A DNA stretch of 63,989 bases from T1Sed10-7 sp047921175 (GCA_047921175.1 JBLRWQ010000007.1:1-63989); one strand, 5' to 3'. Shown: positions 52,291-62,318, numbered from the stretch's first letter. Notes: generated by a model not told the origin, from the sequence alone. Translations and numbers: made by a program.

Positions 52291-53022
52291 GTGACCGAGC
52301 GTCTCTACCGCACCGACCAGTACGCCCACACGGTCGCCGCCACCATCGTCGACGTCGACCCGGACGACGGCCGCGTCCTGCTCGACCGCACCGCCTTCTA
52401 CCCGGGTGGGGGCGGTCAGCCGCACGACGTCGGCGCGCTCGTCCTCGGTGAGGATCGGCTCGCCGTGACCCGGGTCGCCGAGGACGGCCGCGGGGTCTGG
52501 CACTGGCTCGAGGGGGGACTCCCGCCGCGGGGCGTCGAGGTCCGTGCCGAGGTGGACTGGGACCGCCGCTACCGGCTCATGCGGACCCACACGGCGATGC
52601 ACGCGCTGTGCGGGGTCGTGTGGGGCCGCTTCCAGAGCCCCGTGACCGGTGGGAACATGGAGCCGGGGATCGGCCGGCTCGACTTCGAGCTGCCCGACTG
52701 GGACCCGGAGGACAGGGACCCGCTGGAGGTGGAGCTCAACGCCCAGCTCGCCGCGGCCCGCGCGGTCGAGATCGCCTTCCTGCCCCGCGAGGTTGCCGAC
52801 CAGGATCCATCGTTGATCCGGACCAAGGTCTCGCTGCTGCCCGCGTCGCTCACCGAGGTGCGGGTGGTGGACATCGTCGGCCTGGACCGGCAGGCCGATG
52901 GCGGGACCCACGTCGCCTCGACCAGCGAGGTCGGTCGGGTCCGGATCGCCAAGGTCGAGTCCAAGGGCCGCGGCTTCCGGCGCATCCGGCTCGCGCTGCA
53001 GGACCCCACCGCCCCGAGCTGA
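52291..53022 (+). CDS. Alanyl-tRNA editing protein (AlaX type)
   Basis: 243 residues from GTG 52291 with GGGGAG upstream. It corresponds to the freestanding editing domain of AlaRS, which deacylates Ser- or Gly-tRNA(Ala). Zinc-site residues appear in RTHTAMHAL and DGGTHVASTSEVG. The Cys found in many AlaX proteins before GGTH is Asp here. Confidence 0.9.
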   Translation: MTERLYRTDQYAHTVAATIVDVDPDDGRVLLDRTAFYPGGGGQPHDVGALVLGEDRLAVTRVAEDGRGVWHWLEGGLPPRGVEVRAEVDWDRRYRLMRTHTAMHALCGVVWGRFQSPVTGGNMEPGIGRLDFELPDWDPEDRDPLEVELNAQLAAARAVEIAFLPREVADQDPSLIRTKVSLLPASLTEVRVVDIVGLDRQADGGTHVASTSEVGRVRIAKVESKGRGFRRIRLALQDPTAPS

Positions 53023-53048
53023 CCACCGCTCGGAGGGTCGGGCCCGGA

Positions 53049-53270
53049 TCAGCGTGGTGCACGCCGCAGGACGATCACGTCGTCGCCGTACCCGGTGTGC
53101 CGCCGCTCCTCGACCCAGTGGGTCTCGCTCTCGGGACAGTGGTGGACGGTCCGACCCATGCCGTCGGTCCGCTCGACCTGGAGGTGGTAGCGCAGGTACT
53201 CGTGGGCAACCTCGCCGCTCATCACGTTGAGGATGGCGCAGCGGCAGCGGGTGCGGTCGGACTCGCTCAT
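53049..53270 (-). CDS. Small conserved-looking protein, unknown function
   Basis: 73 residues from ATG 53270. It is His/Cys-containing (RCRCAILNVMSGEVAHEYLRYHLQ) with a basic C-terminus; no helix or known motif is seen. Its codon third positions are GC-rich like those of real genes and the frame fills the gap between AlaX and the GYF_2 gene. No family is recognised. Confidence 0.5.
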   Translation of the reverse strand: MSESDRTRCRCAILNVMSGEVAHEYLRYHLQVERTDGMGRTVHHCPESETHWVEERRHTGYGDDVIVLRRAPR

Positions 53271-53449
53271 CGGGCTCCCTCCACCACCGGGACGAGCGTC
53301 CCCGGGGGTCGCGACGGCCGGACCGTACCGCGGACGGACCCGTGCGCGGGGTGACCTGGACCGACCGTGGGACGGGCCTCCCCCTCAGCCGTGGGGACCG
53401 CTACCGTGACGGGTCAGACCGACCCCGACGCACACGCGCGGAGGATCTC

Positions 53450-53683
53450 GTGGACGAGCACGGCAGCCCCCAGCCCGATCCCGCACGCTGGTACTACCTC
53501 GACTCCGGGGACCAGCGCGGGCCGGTGAGCCTCGACGACATCCGCGCCAAGGTGCTCGACGGCACGGTCGGCCCGGAGAGCTACGTGTGGGCCGACGGCA
53601 TGCCGGAGTGGATGCCGGCCCGGCAGGTCCCGGCCGTCACCCCGCCCGCCGAGATGCGCGCCACGCTGCCAGCCTGGGGCTGA
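53450..53683 (+). CDS. GYF_2 (DUF4339) domain protein
   Basis: 77 residues from GTG 53450 with GGAGG five bases upstream. Nearly the whole protein is a GYF_2 domain (WYYLDSGDQRGPVSLDDI followed by YVWADGMPEWMPA), a fold that binds proline-rich peptides. Proline-rich candidates in the window include the PH-domain proteins. TACCGT at 53402-53407 is a candidate -10. Confidence 0.8.
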   Translation: MDEHGSPQPDPARWYYLDSGDQRGPVSLDDIRAKVLDGTVGPESYVWADGMPEWMPARQVPAVTPPAEMRATLPAWG

Positions 53684-53721
53684 GGGCCCACCGCCGGCCA
53701 CGGACGGTCCCGTCATCGCGG

Positions 53722-53727
53722 TAGCGT
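53722..53727 (+). promoter_or_regulatory. Candidate -10 of tyrS
   Basis: TAGCGT lies eight bases before the tyrS ATG with no ribosome-binding site between, consistent with a leaderless or near-leaderless transcript. Confidence 0.4.
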
Positions 53728-53735
53728 CCGCGGCC

Positions 53736-55049
53736 ATGGACACCTCGACCGACCCCACCACCGGCACCGCCCTGGACGTCCTGCGTTCGCGCGGGTTCGT
53801 CCAGGACGTCACCGACGAGACCGGCCTCGCCGCCGCCCTCGCCGACGGCCCGGTCACCTACTACGTCGGCTTCGACCCGACCGCGCCCTCGCTGCACGCC
53901 GGCAACCTGGTCGGGATGATGGCCATGGCCTGGCTGCAGCGCCTCGGGCACCGGCCGATCGCGCTGGCCGGCGGGGCGACCGGCCGCATCGGTGACCCGT
54001 CGGGCCGCGACACCGAGCGCGAGGTCCTCGACGAGGCCACCCTCGAGCGCCACCTCGCCGGCATCCGCACCCAGCTCGGCCTCGTGCTCGACCTCTCCGG
54101 TGACGGGCCGACCGGCGGGCTGCTGGTCGACAACCACGACTGGACCGCACCGGTCGGCGTGCTCGACTTCCTCCGCGAGGTGGGGGTCCACGCCTCGGTC
54201 AACCAGATGATCGCGCGTGAGTCGGTCCGCCGTCGCCTCGAGGAACGCGAGCAGGGGCTGACCTACGCCGAGTTCAGCTACCAGCTCCTCCAGGCGTTCG
54301 ACTTCGCCCACCTGTACGAGCGGCACGGCTGCATCCTGCAGGGTGGCGGGTCGGACCAGTGGGGCAACATCGTCGCCGGCATCGACCTGATCCGACGTCG
54401 AGGTGGCGGCCAGGCCTACGGGCTGGTGTGGCCGCTGCTGACCACTGCGGACGGCTCCAAGTTCGGCAAGTCCGCGGGCAACGCCATCTGGCTGGATGCG
54501 GCGATGACCAGCCCGTACGCCTACTACCAGTACTGGATCAACGCGGCGGACGCCGACGTGATCCGGTTCCTGAAGCTGTTCACCTTCCTCGACCTCGACG
54601 ACATCACCGAGGTGGCACGCGAGCACGAGCGGGAGCCGGCTGCCCGCGCCGCCCACCGGTTGCTGGCGCGGGAGGCGACCCGGGTGATCCACGGGGACGC
54701 CGGCGTGGCCGCCGCGGAGGGGGCGACCGCGGTGCTGTTCGGCGACGCGCCGTTCACGGGGCTGGCCGACGACGTGCTGGCCGCGGCCTTCGAGGAGGCC
54801 CCGAGCGTGACCCTGGAGCGAGCGCGCCTGGACGGTGCGGGCATCGGCCTGCTCGAGGCGATGACCGCCGTGGGGTTGAGCGCGTCGAACGGTGAGGCCC
54901 GGCGGCTGGTGCAGCAGGGCTCGGTCCGGCTCAACAACGCCCGGGTGGACGATCCGCAGCTGCGCCTCGGGCCGGGCGACCTCGCGAGCGAGACGACCGC
55001 CGTGCTGCGCGCCGGCAAGAGGCGCTACGGCCTGGTCCGCTTCGCCTGA
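53736..55049 (+). CDS. tyrS: Tyrosyl-tRNA synthetase
   Basis: 437 residues. Class I signature HIGH appears as HAGN (54-57) and KMSKS as KFGKS (242-246). The Tyr-binding region is YTYAEFSYQLLQAFDF-like, and a C-terminal S4 RNA-binding domain (about 370-437) includes NGEARRLVQQGSVRLN. It charges tRNA-Tyr. Confidence 0.97.
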   Translation: MDTSTDPTTGTALDVLRSRGFVQDVTDETGLAAALADGPVTYYVGFDPTAPSLHAGNLVGMMAMAWLQRLGHRPIALAGGATGRIGDPSGRDTEREVLDEATLERHLAGIRTQLGLVLDLSGDGPTGGLLVDNHDWTAPVGVLDFLREVGVHASVNQMIARESVRRRLEEREQGLTYAEFSYQLLQAFDFAHLYERHGCILQGGGSDQWGNIVAGIDLIRRRGGGQAYGLVWPLLTTADGSKFGKSAGNAIWLDAAMTSPYAYYQYWINAADADVIRFLKLFTFLDLDDITEVAREHEREPAARAAHRLLAREATRVIHGDAGVAAAEGATAVLFGDAPFTGLADDVLAAAFEEAPSVTLERARLDGAGIGLLEAMTAVGLSASNGEARRLVQQGSVRLNNARVDDPQLRLGPGDLASETTAVLRAGKRRYGLVRFA

Positions 55050-55071
55050 CCGCCCCGGTCCGTGCTGCTCC

Positions 55072-55090
55072 GACACCCGCGCCCGGTGTC
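55072..55090 (+). terminator. Hairpin after tyrS
   Basis: GACACC / GGTGTC with a seven-base loop lies 22 bases after the tyrS stop. It is short and lacks a T-tract; a terminator role is only suggested by position. Confidence 0.35.
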
Positions 55091-55098
55091 CTGCTCCG

Positions 55099-55226
55099 GT
55101 TGGGGACGTTCGCCGGGGTGGTACGCCGTCGGTGCTCCCCAACGCGGAGGTGGCGCGGCCCGACGGGGCCGGTCGGGGACGTCTGCCCGCGTGGTACGCC
55201 GGTGATGGTCCCCATCCCGCATGGGG
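55099..55226 (+). repeat. Duplicated hairpin with T-box-like bulge, upstream of ppdK
   Basis: Two related units lie in the 406-bp tyrS-ppdK gap. Unit 1 is closed by GTTGGGGA (55099-55106) / TCCCCAAC (55136-55143); unit 2 by GGGGAC (55175-55180) / GTCCCC (55208-55213). Both enclose GTGGTACGCCG, close to the T-box antiterminator core GGTGGTACCGCG. In unit 2 the right arm overlaps CCCCAT (55210-55215), which can instead pair with ATGGGG (55221-55226), giving two exclusive structures. The remaining sequence to ppdK has a direct repeat CCGGAAGT and nothing else recognised. Confidence 0.55.
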
Positions 55227-55455
55227 CCCCCGAGGTGGGAACCGGATGGCCCCATCGCAGCCCTAGCGGCGCCACAAGCGTGCCGGAAGTCCCGGAAGTA
55301 GGTGGACGTGGTGCTCTGCCCGCGCTTGGCTGGTGCGTGTGGACTGAGCACGGCCCAGTCGCGCATCCCGCACGGTGTGCTCGTGACGCCGCGCGCCGGG
55401 CAGGTCGTCCACCACATCCGACCGCACACCGCACCCTGCACCCTGAGGACGTTCC

Positions 55456-58080
55456 ATGACCACGAGTTTCGTCGTGCCCTTCGCCGAGGGCAGCGCTGAT
55501 CAGAAGTCGCTGCTGGGCGGCAAAGGCGCGAACCTCTCCGAGATGACCCGCATCGGCCTGCCGGTGCCCCCCGGGTTCATCGTCACCACCGACGCCTGTC
55601 GTCAGTACATGGCCGAGGGCGGCTCGCCCGAGGGCATGTTCGACCAGGTCGACGAGGCCCTCAAGCAGCTCGAGGCCCAGGTCGGCCGCAAGCTCGGCGA
55701 CCCGGACTCGCCCCTGCTGCTGTCCGTGCGCTCCGGCGCGGTGTTCTCCATGCCCGGCATGATGGACACCGTCCTCAACCTCGGCGCCATGCCCTCCACG
55801 GCCGAGGGCCTGGCCGCCCTGGGCGACGAGTGGTTCGCGCAGGACAGCACCCGCCGCTTCCTCGAGATGTTCGGCCGGGTCGTGCTCGGGGTCGACGGGG
55901 AGTTGTTCGACCACAACGTCGAGGCGGCGAACGAGGCCGCCGGGGTCGCCAGCGAGCGTGACCTCAGCGTCGAGCAGCTCGTCGAGCTGGTCGCCAAGCA
56001 CCGCCAGACCATCGCCGACGCGGGCAAGGAGCTCCCGGAGGACCCACACGACCAGCTCAAGGTCGCGATCGAGGCCGTCTTCGACTCCTGGAACGGTGAC
56101 CGGGCCAAGGCCTACCGCCGCATCGAGGGCATCCCGGACGACCTCGGCACCGCCGTCAACGTCCAGATGATGGTCTTCGGCAACCTCGGTGACCGCTCCG
56201 CCACCGGCGTGGCGTTCACCCGGGACCCCGCCACCGGCGAGAACGTCCACTACGGCGACTTCCTGGTCGGCGCGCAGGGCGAGGACGTCGTCGCGGGCAC
56301 CCGGGCCGTCTCGCACATCGACACGATGGGCGAGACCTTCCCGCACGCCAAGGAGGAGCTCGAGGAGACCCTCACCACCCTCGAGCAGCACTACCACGAC
56401 ATGTGCGACGTGGAGTTCACGATCGAGAACGACAAGCTCTGGATGCTCCAGACGCGTGTCGGCAAGCGCTCCGCCGCCGCGGCGCTGCGCATGGCGGTCG
56501 AGATGGTCGACGAGGGGCTGATCGACGAGGAGGAGGCGCTCAAGCGCGTCACCCCCAAGCAGCTCGAAGCCCTGCTGCACCCGCGCTTCGGTCCGAACGC
56601 GCCCGCCCCGATCACCACGGGTCTGGCCGCCTCCCCGGGTGCGGCGGTCGGCAAGGTCGTGCTGACCTCCCAGGAGGCCAAGGAGCGCGGCAACGCCGGC
56701 GAGGCGGTGGTGCTGGTCCGTCCCGAGACCTCCCCGGAGGACCTCGAGGGCATGGTCGCCTCGGCCGGCATGCTGACCTCCCGCGGGGGACTCGTCAGCC
56801 ACGCCGCCGTGGTCGCCCGTGGGCTCGGCAAGCCGGCGGTCTGCGGCGCCAACGAGCTCAAGATCGACGTCAAGGCCGGCACCGTGACCGTGGGTGACAC
56901 CGTCATCCACGCCAACGACATCATCTCGATCGACGGCACGACCGGCCAGGTCGTGGTCGGAGAGGTCGAGCTCGAGGTCCCGGACGACGACCCGAACGTG
57001 GCCAAGCTGCTCACCTACGCGGACGAGAAGCGCACGCTGCACGTGTGGGCCAACGCCGACACCCCCGACGACGCCCGTCGGGCGCTCGCCGCGGGCGCGG
57101 AGGGCATCGGGCTGTGCCGCACCGAGCACCAGTTCCTCGGTGACCGGCTGCCGCTGATCCGCCAGATGATCCTGTCCAAGTCCGAGGAGGAGGAGCGCGC
57201 CGCGCTCGAGCCGCTCGAGGCCCAGCAGAAGGAGGACTTCGAGGGCGTCTTCGAGGTCATGGACGGCAAGACGGTCGTGGTCCGCCTGCTCGACCCGCCG
57301 CTGCACGAGTTCCTGCCCGACCCGCTCGAGCTCCGGCTCAAGGAGCAGGCCGAGGGGCTCAGCGACGAGGAGGCCAAGCTGCTCGAGGCGGCCGAGTTCT
57401 ACCACGAGCACAACCCGATGCTGGGTGTGCGTGGGATCCGGCTCGGCATCCTGCGTCCGAACGTCTACGCCGCGCAGGTCCGCGCCATCATCGGTGCCGC
57501 GGTCGCCCGCAAGCAGGCCGGTGGGGACCCGCGACCGGAGATCATGCTGCCGCTGACGACGACCTCCCAGGAGCTCGCGTGGGGGGTCGACCTGATCCAC
57601 ACCACCGCGAAGCAGGTGATGGAGGAGACCGGTGTCGAGGTGGCCTACACCACCGCGACCATGATCGAGACCCCGCGTGCGGCGCTGCGCGCCAAGGTGC
57701 TCGCGCCGCAGGTCGACGCGTTCTCCTTCGGCACCAACGACCTGACCCAGCTGACCTTCGGGTTCTCCCGCGACGACGTCGAGGCGAGCTACATCCCGGC
57801 GGCGCTGGAGCAGGAGCTGCTGCCCGTCGACCCGTTCCGCTCGCTGGACCCGGCCGGTGTCGGTCGTCTGGTCGAGATGGCGGTCACCGAGGGCCGCGAG
57901 GTCAAGCCCGACCTCGTCACCGGTATCTGCGGTGAGCACGGCGGTGACCCCGACTCCATCCACCTGTGCCACCGGGTGGGCATGAACCACGTGTCCTGCT
58001 CCGCATCGCGCATCGAGGTGGCCCGCCTGGCCGCCGCGCATGCCGCGATGGAGCTGAGCGGTCCGGCGTCCACCGCCTGA
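55456..58080 (+). CDS. ppdK: Pyruvate, phosphate dikinase
   Basis: 874 residues, full length. It converts pyruvate, ATP and phosphate to PEP, AMP and pyrophosphate, reversibly. The N-terminal ATP-grasp domain has GGKGANLSEM and LLLSVRSGAVFSMPGMMDT. The swivelling phospho-His domain has RGGLVSHAAVVARG with His449; the Thr two residues before it, which the plant-type regulatory protein phosphorylates, is Val447. The C-terminal PEP domain has GICGEHGGD and catalytic Cys848 in HVSCSAS. ATG has GAGGAC upstream. Confidence 0.97.
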   Translation: MTTSFVVPFAEGSADQKSLLGGKGANLSEMTRIGLPVPPGFIVTTDACRQYMAEGGSPEGMFDQVDEALKQLEAQVGRKLGDPDSPLLLSVRSGAVFSMPGMMDTVLNLGAMPSTAEGLAALGDEWFAQDSTRRFLEMFGRVVLGVDGELFDHNVEAANEAAGVASERDLSVEQLVELVAKHRQTIADAGKELPEDPHDQLKVAIEAVFDSWNGDRAKAYRRIEGIPDDLGTAVNVQMMVFGNLGDRSATGVAFTRDPATGENVHYGDFLVGAQGEDVVAGTRAVSHIDTMGETFPHAKEELEETLTTLEQHYHDMCDVEFTIENDKLWMLQTRVGKRSAAAALRMAVEMVDEGLIDEEEALKRVTPKQLEALLHPRFGPNAPAPITTGLAASPGAAVGKVVLTSQEAKERGNAGEAVVLVRPETSPEDLEGMVASAGMLTSRGGLVSHAAVVARGLGKPAVCGANELKIDVKAGTVTVGDTVIHANDIISIDGTTGQVVVGEVELEVPDDDPNVAKLLTYADEKRTLHVWANADTPDDARRALAAGAEGIGLCRTEHQFLGDRLPLIRQMILSKSEEEERAALEPLEAQQKEDFEGVFEVMDGKTVVVRLLDPPLHEFLPDPLELRLKEQAEGLSDEEAKLLEAAEFYHEHNPMLGVRGIRLGILRPNVYAAQVRAIIGAAVARKQAGGDPRPEIMLPLTTTSQELAWGVDLIHTTAKQVMEETGVEVAYTTATMIETPRAALRAKVLAPQVDAFSFGTNDLTQLTFGFSRDDVEASYIPAALEQELLPVDPFRSLDPAGVGRLVEMAVTEGREVKPDLVTGICGEHGGDPDSIHLCHRVGMNHVSCSASRIEVARLAAAHAAMELSGPASTA

Positions 58081-58218
58081 CCCGACCAGACCCGACCCCG
58101 GTCACCGACGGACGGAACGTCCGCGCCAGAGGTGACCGGCGGTCGTCACGACCGGCGTGGGGGGTGCGGCCCCGCGCCTCCGGCCGCGGAGCGCCGCCCT
58201 CTGGGCAGGCAGCTCCGC

Positions 58219-58262
58219 GGCCGGTCCATGTCCGGCTGCTGGCCGGTCCATGTCGGGCTGCT
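58219..58262. repeat. 22-bp tandem repeat between ppdK and the histidine kinase
   Basis: Two adjacent copies of GGCCGGTCCATGTCCGGCTG plus two bases, at 58219-58240 and 58241-58262, differ at one position. They lie about 35 bp before the kinase -10 and could be regulator sites or simple slippage products. Confidence 0.75.
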
Positions 58263-58294
58263 GGCCGTGCCGCCGCGTCCGCCACACGGGCCCC

Positions 58295-58300
58295 TACCGT
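58295..58300 (+). promoter_or_regulatory. Leaderless-type -10 of the histidine kinase gene
   Basis: TACCGT, then six bases, then ATG, with no ribosome-binding site. The tandem 22-bp repeats are directly upstream. Confidence 0.55.
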
Positions 58301-58306
58301 GTGCCT

Positions 58307-59542
58307 ATGGAGCAGACGCGACGCACGATCCTGCGCGGCCTGGCCGCCTTCCGGTGGTTCGCGTGGCTGTGGATGGCTGCGGTCCTGTGGCTGGCCCGCG
58401 GGAGCCTGGTCGCACCGCGCACGGCGACCGTCCTGGTCCTGACCGCTGGTGCGGTCACGTTCGGGCTGACCTGGCAGCTGGCCCGCGATCCCGCGCCGCT
58501 GCTCCGCGGCCCCGTGGTCGGGTTGGAGGTCGGGACCGCGGTTGCGCTCCAGCTCGCCGATGGCTTCGTCTACGCCGCGCCGCACGTCTTCACCACCAGG
58601 CAGCCCCTGGGGGTCGCGTGGCCGCTGGCCGGCATCCTCGTCTCCGGTGTCGCGTTCGGCCCCCTGGTCGGGGCGGTGACCGGCGTCCTGCTCGGCGTCG
58701 CGCGCGCCGTCTCCTCGCTGGCCAACGTCGTCCCGGCGACGGAGCCGTGGATCGGGCCGCTGGACCCTGAGCAGGGACTCTCACTGGTGACCACCACCGT
58801 CCTCTACGCGCTGGCCGGCGGGATCGCGGGGTACGCCACCCGGCTGCTGGTGCGCACCGAACACCGGCTGCGTACGGCGGAGCGGACGGTCGCGCAGCTG
58901 GAAGCCCGGGCCGAGGTGGCCCGTCGACTGCACGACGGTGTCCTGCAGACCCTCGCGCTGGTGGAGCGCCGTGCGGACGACCCGGAGCTGGCCCGGCTCG
59001 CCCGTGACCAGGAGCGTGAGCTGCGGCGCGAGCTGCTGGAGGACCGGCTCGGCCGGCCGGCAGCGTCCGGCACGGGCCCACCGCCGGGCTCCGGCCCAGC
59101 GTCCGGTGCGGCGACAGCGTCCCCGGAGGCGGGCGCGAAGCCCGTCCCGGCCGGGCTGGTGCTGAGCACCCTGCGACACGTCGCCGACCGCGCCGAGGAC
59201 CGGTTCGGGGTGCGCACCGAGGTCCTGGTGCCGGATGATCTCCCCGCGCTCACGCCGGCGGTGGTCGGGGCGCTCGAGGGCGCGGTGACCGAGGCGCTGA
59301 CCAACGTCGGGAAGCACGCCGACGCCTCCCGCGTGGTGATCTACGCCGAGCCGCAGGACGCCGAGGTGTTCGTGTCCGTGCGCGACGACGGCGTCGGCTT
59401 CGACGTCGCGCGCGTGGCGGAGGGGCTCGGCCTGCGTGGCTCGGTCCGTCAGCGACTGGTCGGCATCGGGGGCCGCAGCGAGGTCCGCAGCGTCCCTGGG
59501 AGCGGGACCGAGGTCCAGCTGTGGGTGCCGGTCGCGTCCTGA
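58307..59542 (+). CDS. NarL-family sensor histidine kinase (orphan)
   Basis: 411 residues. About five to six N-terminal helices (15-180) form the sensor. HisKA_3 follows, with His209 in VARRLHDGVLQTLA. After a Gly/Pro/Ala-rich linker (about 250-280) comes HATPase_c, with the N-box EALTNVGKHADASRVV and G-boxes VRDDGVGFDV and GLGLRGSVRQRLVGIGG. No response regulator is adjacent; glpF follows after 376 bp. A longer upstream in-frame extension was rejected in favour of the ATG with promoter geometry. Confidence 0.88.
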   Translation: MEQTRRTILRGLAAFRWFAWLWMAAVLWLARGSLVAPRTATVLVLTAGAVTFGLTWQLARDPAPLLRGPVVGLEVGTAVALQLADGFVYAAPHVFTTRQPLGVAWPLAGILVSGVAFGPLVGAVTGVLLGVARAVSSLANVVPATEPWIGPLDPEQGLSLVTTTVLYALAGGIAGYATRLLVRTEHRLRTAERTVAQLEARAEVARRLHDGVLQTLALVERRADDPELARLARDQERELRRELLEDRLGRPAASGTGPPPGSGPASGAATASPEAGAKPVPAGLVLSTLRHVADRAEDRFGVRTEVLVPDDLPALTPAVVGALEGAVTEALTNVGKHADASRVVIYAEPQDAEVFVSVRDDGVGFDVARVAEGLGLRGSVRQRLVGIGGRSEVRSVPGSGTEVQLWVPVAS

Positions 59543-59597
59543 GGCTCGGGGACCGGTCGATCGCGACCCGCTCGGGACACGGTCGTTCGGCGATGTC

Positions 59598-59617
59598 GAC
59601 CGCCTCCGTAGGCGGTC
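59598..59617 (+). terminator. Hairpin after the histidine kinase gene
   Basis: GACCGCCT / AGGCGGTC with a CCGT loop is a perfect 8-bp stem 55 bases after the stop. No T-tract. Confidence 0.5.
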
Positions 59618-59756
59618 GTAGCGGCTTGCGACCGTCGATCCGTGCGGTGAAAGCAGCCGCCAGGGTCATCGGTGCAGCGAACCGGGCTCGTACACCTGCG
59701 CACGAACGCCCGTCGCCGCGCAGACCGTACGACCAGCCCGCCAGGGCCCACATGCG

Positions 59757-59775
59757 CGTTCGGCGATGCCGAACG
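59757..59775. promoter_or_regulatory. Inverted-repeat operator candidate upstream of glpF
   Basis: CGTTCGGC-GAT-GCCGAACG is a perfect 8-bp inverted repeat about 145 bp before glpF. Its left arm plus spacer (CGTTCGGCGATG) recurs exactly at 59584-59595. The TTCG...CGAA core recalls DeoR-type GlpR sites. No regulator gene is adjacent. The rest of the 376-bp gap shows no gene. Confidence 0.5.
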
Positions 59776-59918
59776 GTGCGGCTTGTCGATGGTGGCCGTT
59801 CGTACTTGCATCACGTCAGCACCGGGAGGTCCGGCACCGGTGCGTCCTGGTGGGGCTGGCGGCGGAACGCCGGCGTCGGGAGCCCACCCCCTGGAGCGTC
59901 CGGACGAGGGAGTGGAAC

Positions 59919-60650
59919 ATGGACCTATCTGTAGGTGAGATCTTCGTATCGGAGCTCGCCGGTACCGGCATGCTGCTGTTGCTCGGTGCAGGCGTGGTCG
60001 CGAACGTCGTGCTCGCCAAGACCAAGGGCAACGGCGGTGGTGGCGGTGGCGCCTGGCTGCTCATCAACGTGGGCTGGGGTTTCGCCGTCATGTCGGGTGT
60101 CTACGTCGGCTTCTCCAGCGGCGCGCACATCAACCCGGCGGTCACCTTCGGCCTGCTGGCCGCAGGGGAGTCGTTCACCGTTGCCGAGTTCGCGGCGTAC
60201 CTCGGCGGGCAGATGGTCGGGGCCTTCCTGGGCTCCTCGCTGGCCTGGGTGGCCTACAAGGACCACTTCGACGCGACCGAGGACCCCGGCCTCAAGCTGG
60301 CGGTCTTCTCCACCGGCCCCGAGATCCGCAACCTGCCGATGAACTTCATCACCGAGGCCGTCGGCACCTTCGTGCTGGTCTTCGTGATCCTCAACTTCGC
60401 CCGCTCGCCCGCCGACCTCGGTGCGATCCCGGTGGCCTTCCTGGTCCTCGGTATCGGTTCCAGCCTCGGTGGTCCGACCGGCTACGCCATCAACCCGGCC
60501 CGTGACCTCGGTCCCCGCATCGCGCACGCCGTCCTGCCGATCAAGGGCAAGGGTGACAGCGACTGGGGTTACTCCTGGGTTCCGGTCCTCGGGCCGATCG
60601 CGGGCGGTGTTGTCGCCGGCCTGCTGGGCCAGGTCTACCTCCCCCTCTGA
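59919..60650 (+). CDS. glpF: Glycerol facilitator (aquaglyceroporin)
   Basis: 243 residues, six helices and two half-helices with NPA motifs at 72-74 (HINPAVTFG) and 192-194 (INPARDLGPR). The Asp after the second NPA-Arg is the GlpF/aquaglyceroporin mark. It admits glycerol for GlpK. ATG 59919 has GAGGGAG upstream. A Gly-rich loop lies at about 38-44. Confidence 0.92.
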   Translation: MDLSVGEIFVSELAGTGMLLLLGAGVVANVVLAKTKGNGGGGGGAWLLINVGWGFAVMSGVYVGFSSGAHINPAVTFGLLAAGESFTVAEFAAYLGGQMVGAFLGSSLAWVAYKDHFDATEDPGLKLAVFSTGPEIRNLPMNFITEAVGTFVLVFVILNFARSPADLGAIPVAFLVLGIGSSLGGPTGYAINPARDLGPRIAHAVLPIKGKGDSDWGYSWVPVLGPIAGGVVAGLLGQVYLPL

Positions 60651-60656
60651 TCCTCC

Positions 60657-60712
60657 AGGGACGTCCGGGCGGCGCGGCTGGCGTGTGATGCGCCGCCCCG
60701 GACGCCGTCCCT
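60657..60712 (+). terminator. Long hairpin between glpF and glpK
   Basis: AGGGAC (60657-60662) pairs with GTCCCT (60707-60712), and inside it TCCGGGCGGCGC pairs with GCGCCGCCCCGGA with one bulged C. It may partly terminate or stabilise mRNA and so set the glpF:glpK ratio. Confidence 0.6.
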
Positions 60713-60800
60713 GCAGCGCCCGGTGAGGAGCGTGTCCTCACCCGCAGCTCCGGCGAGACAGGAGCACCGCAGCGAACGAACAAGAGGGAGAACCGTTCAC

Positions 60801-62318
<1,518 letters not shown>

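Noticed and set aside
49273..52911. A 1212-codon minus-strand frame crossing oligopeptidase, DUF5318 and AlaX genes
   Set aside because: It is out of frame with every recognisable family and is a GC-driven open frame.
59521..59938. Small frames in the histidine kinase-glpF gap as a missing response regulator
   Set aside because: They are Arg/Ala-rich, lack receiver or LuxR motifs, and overlap inverted repeats.
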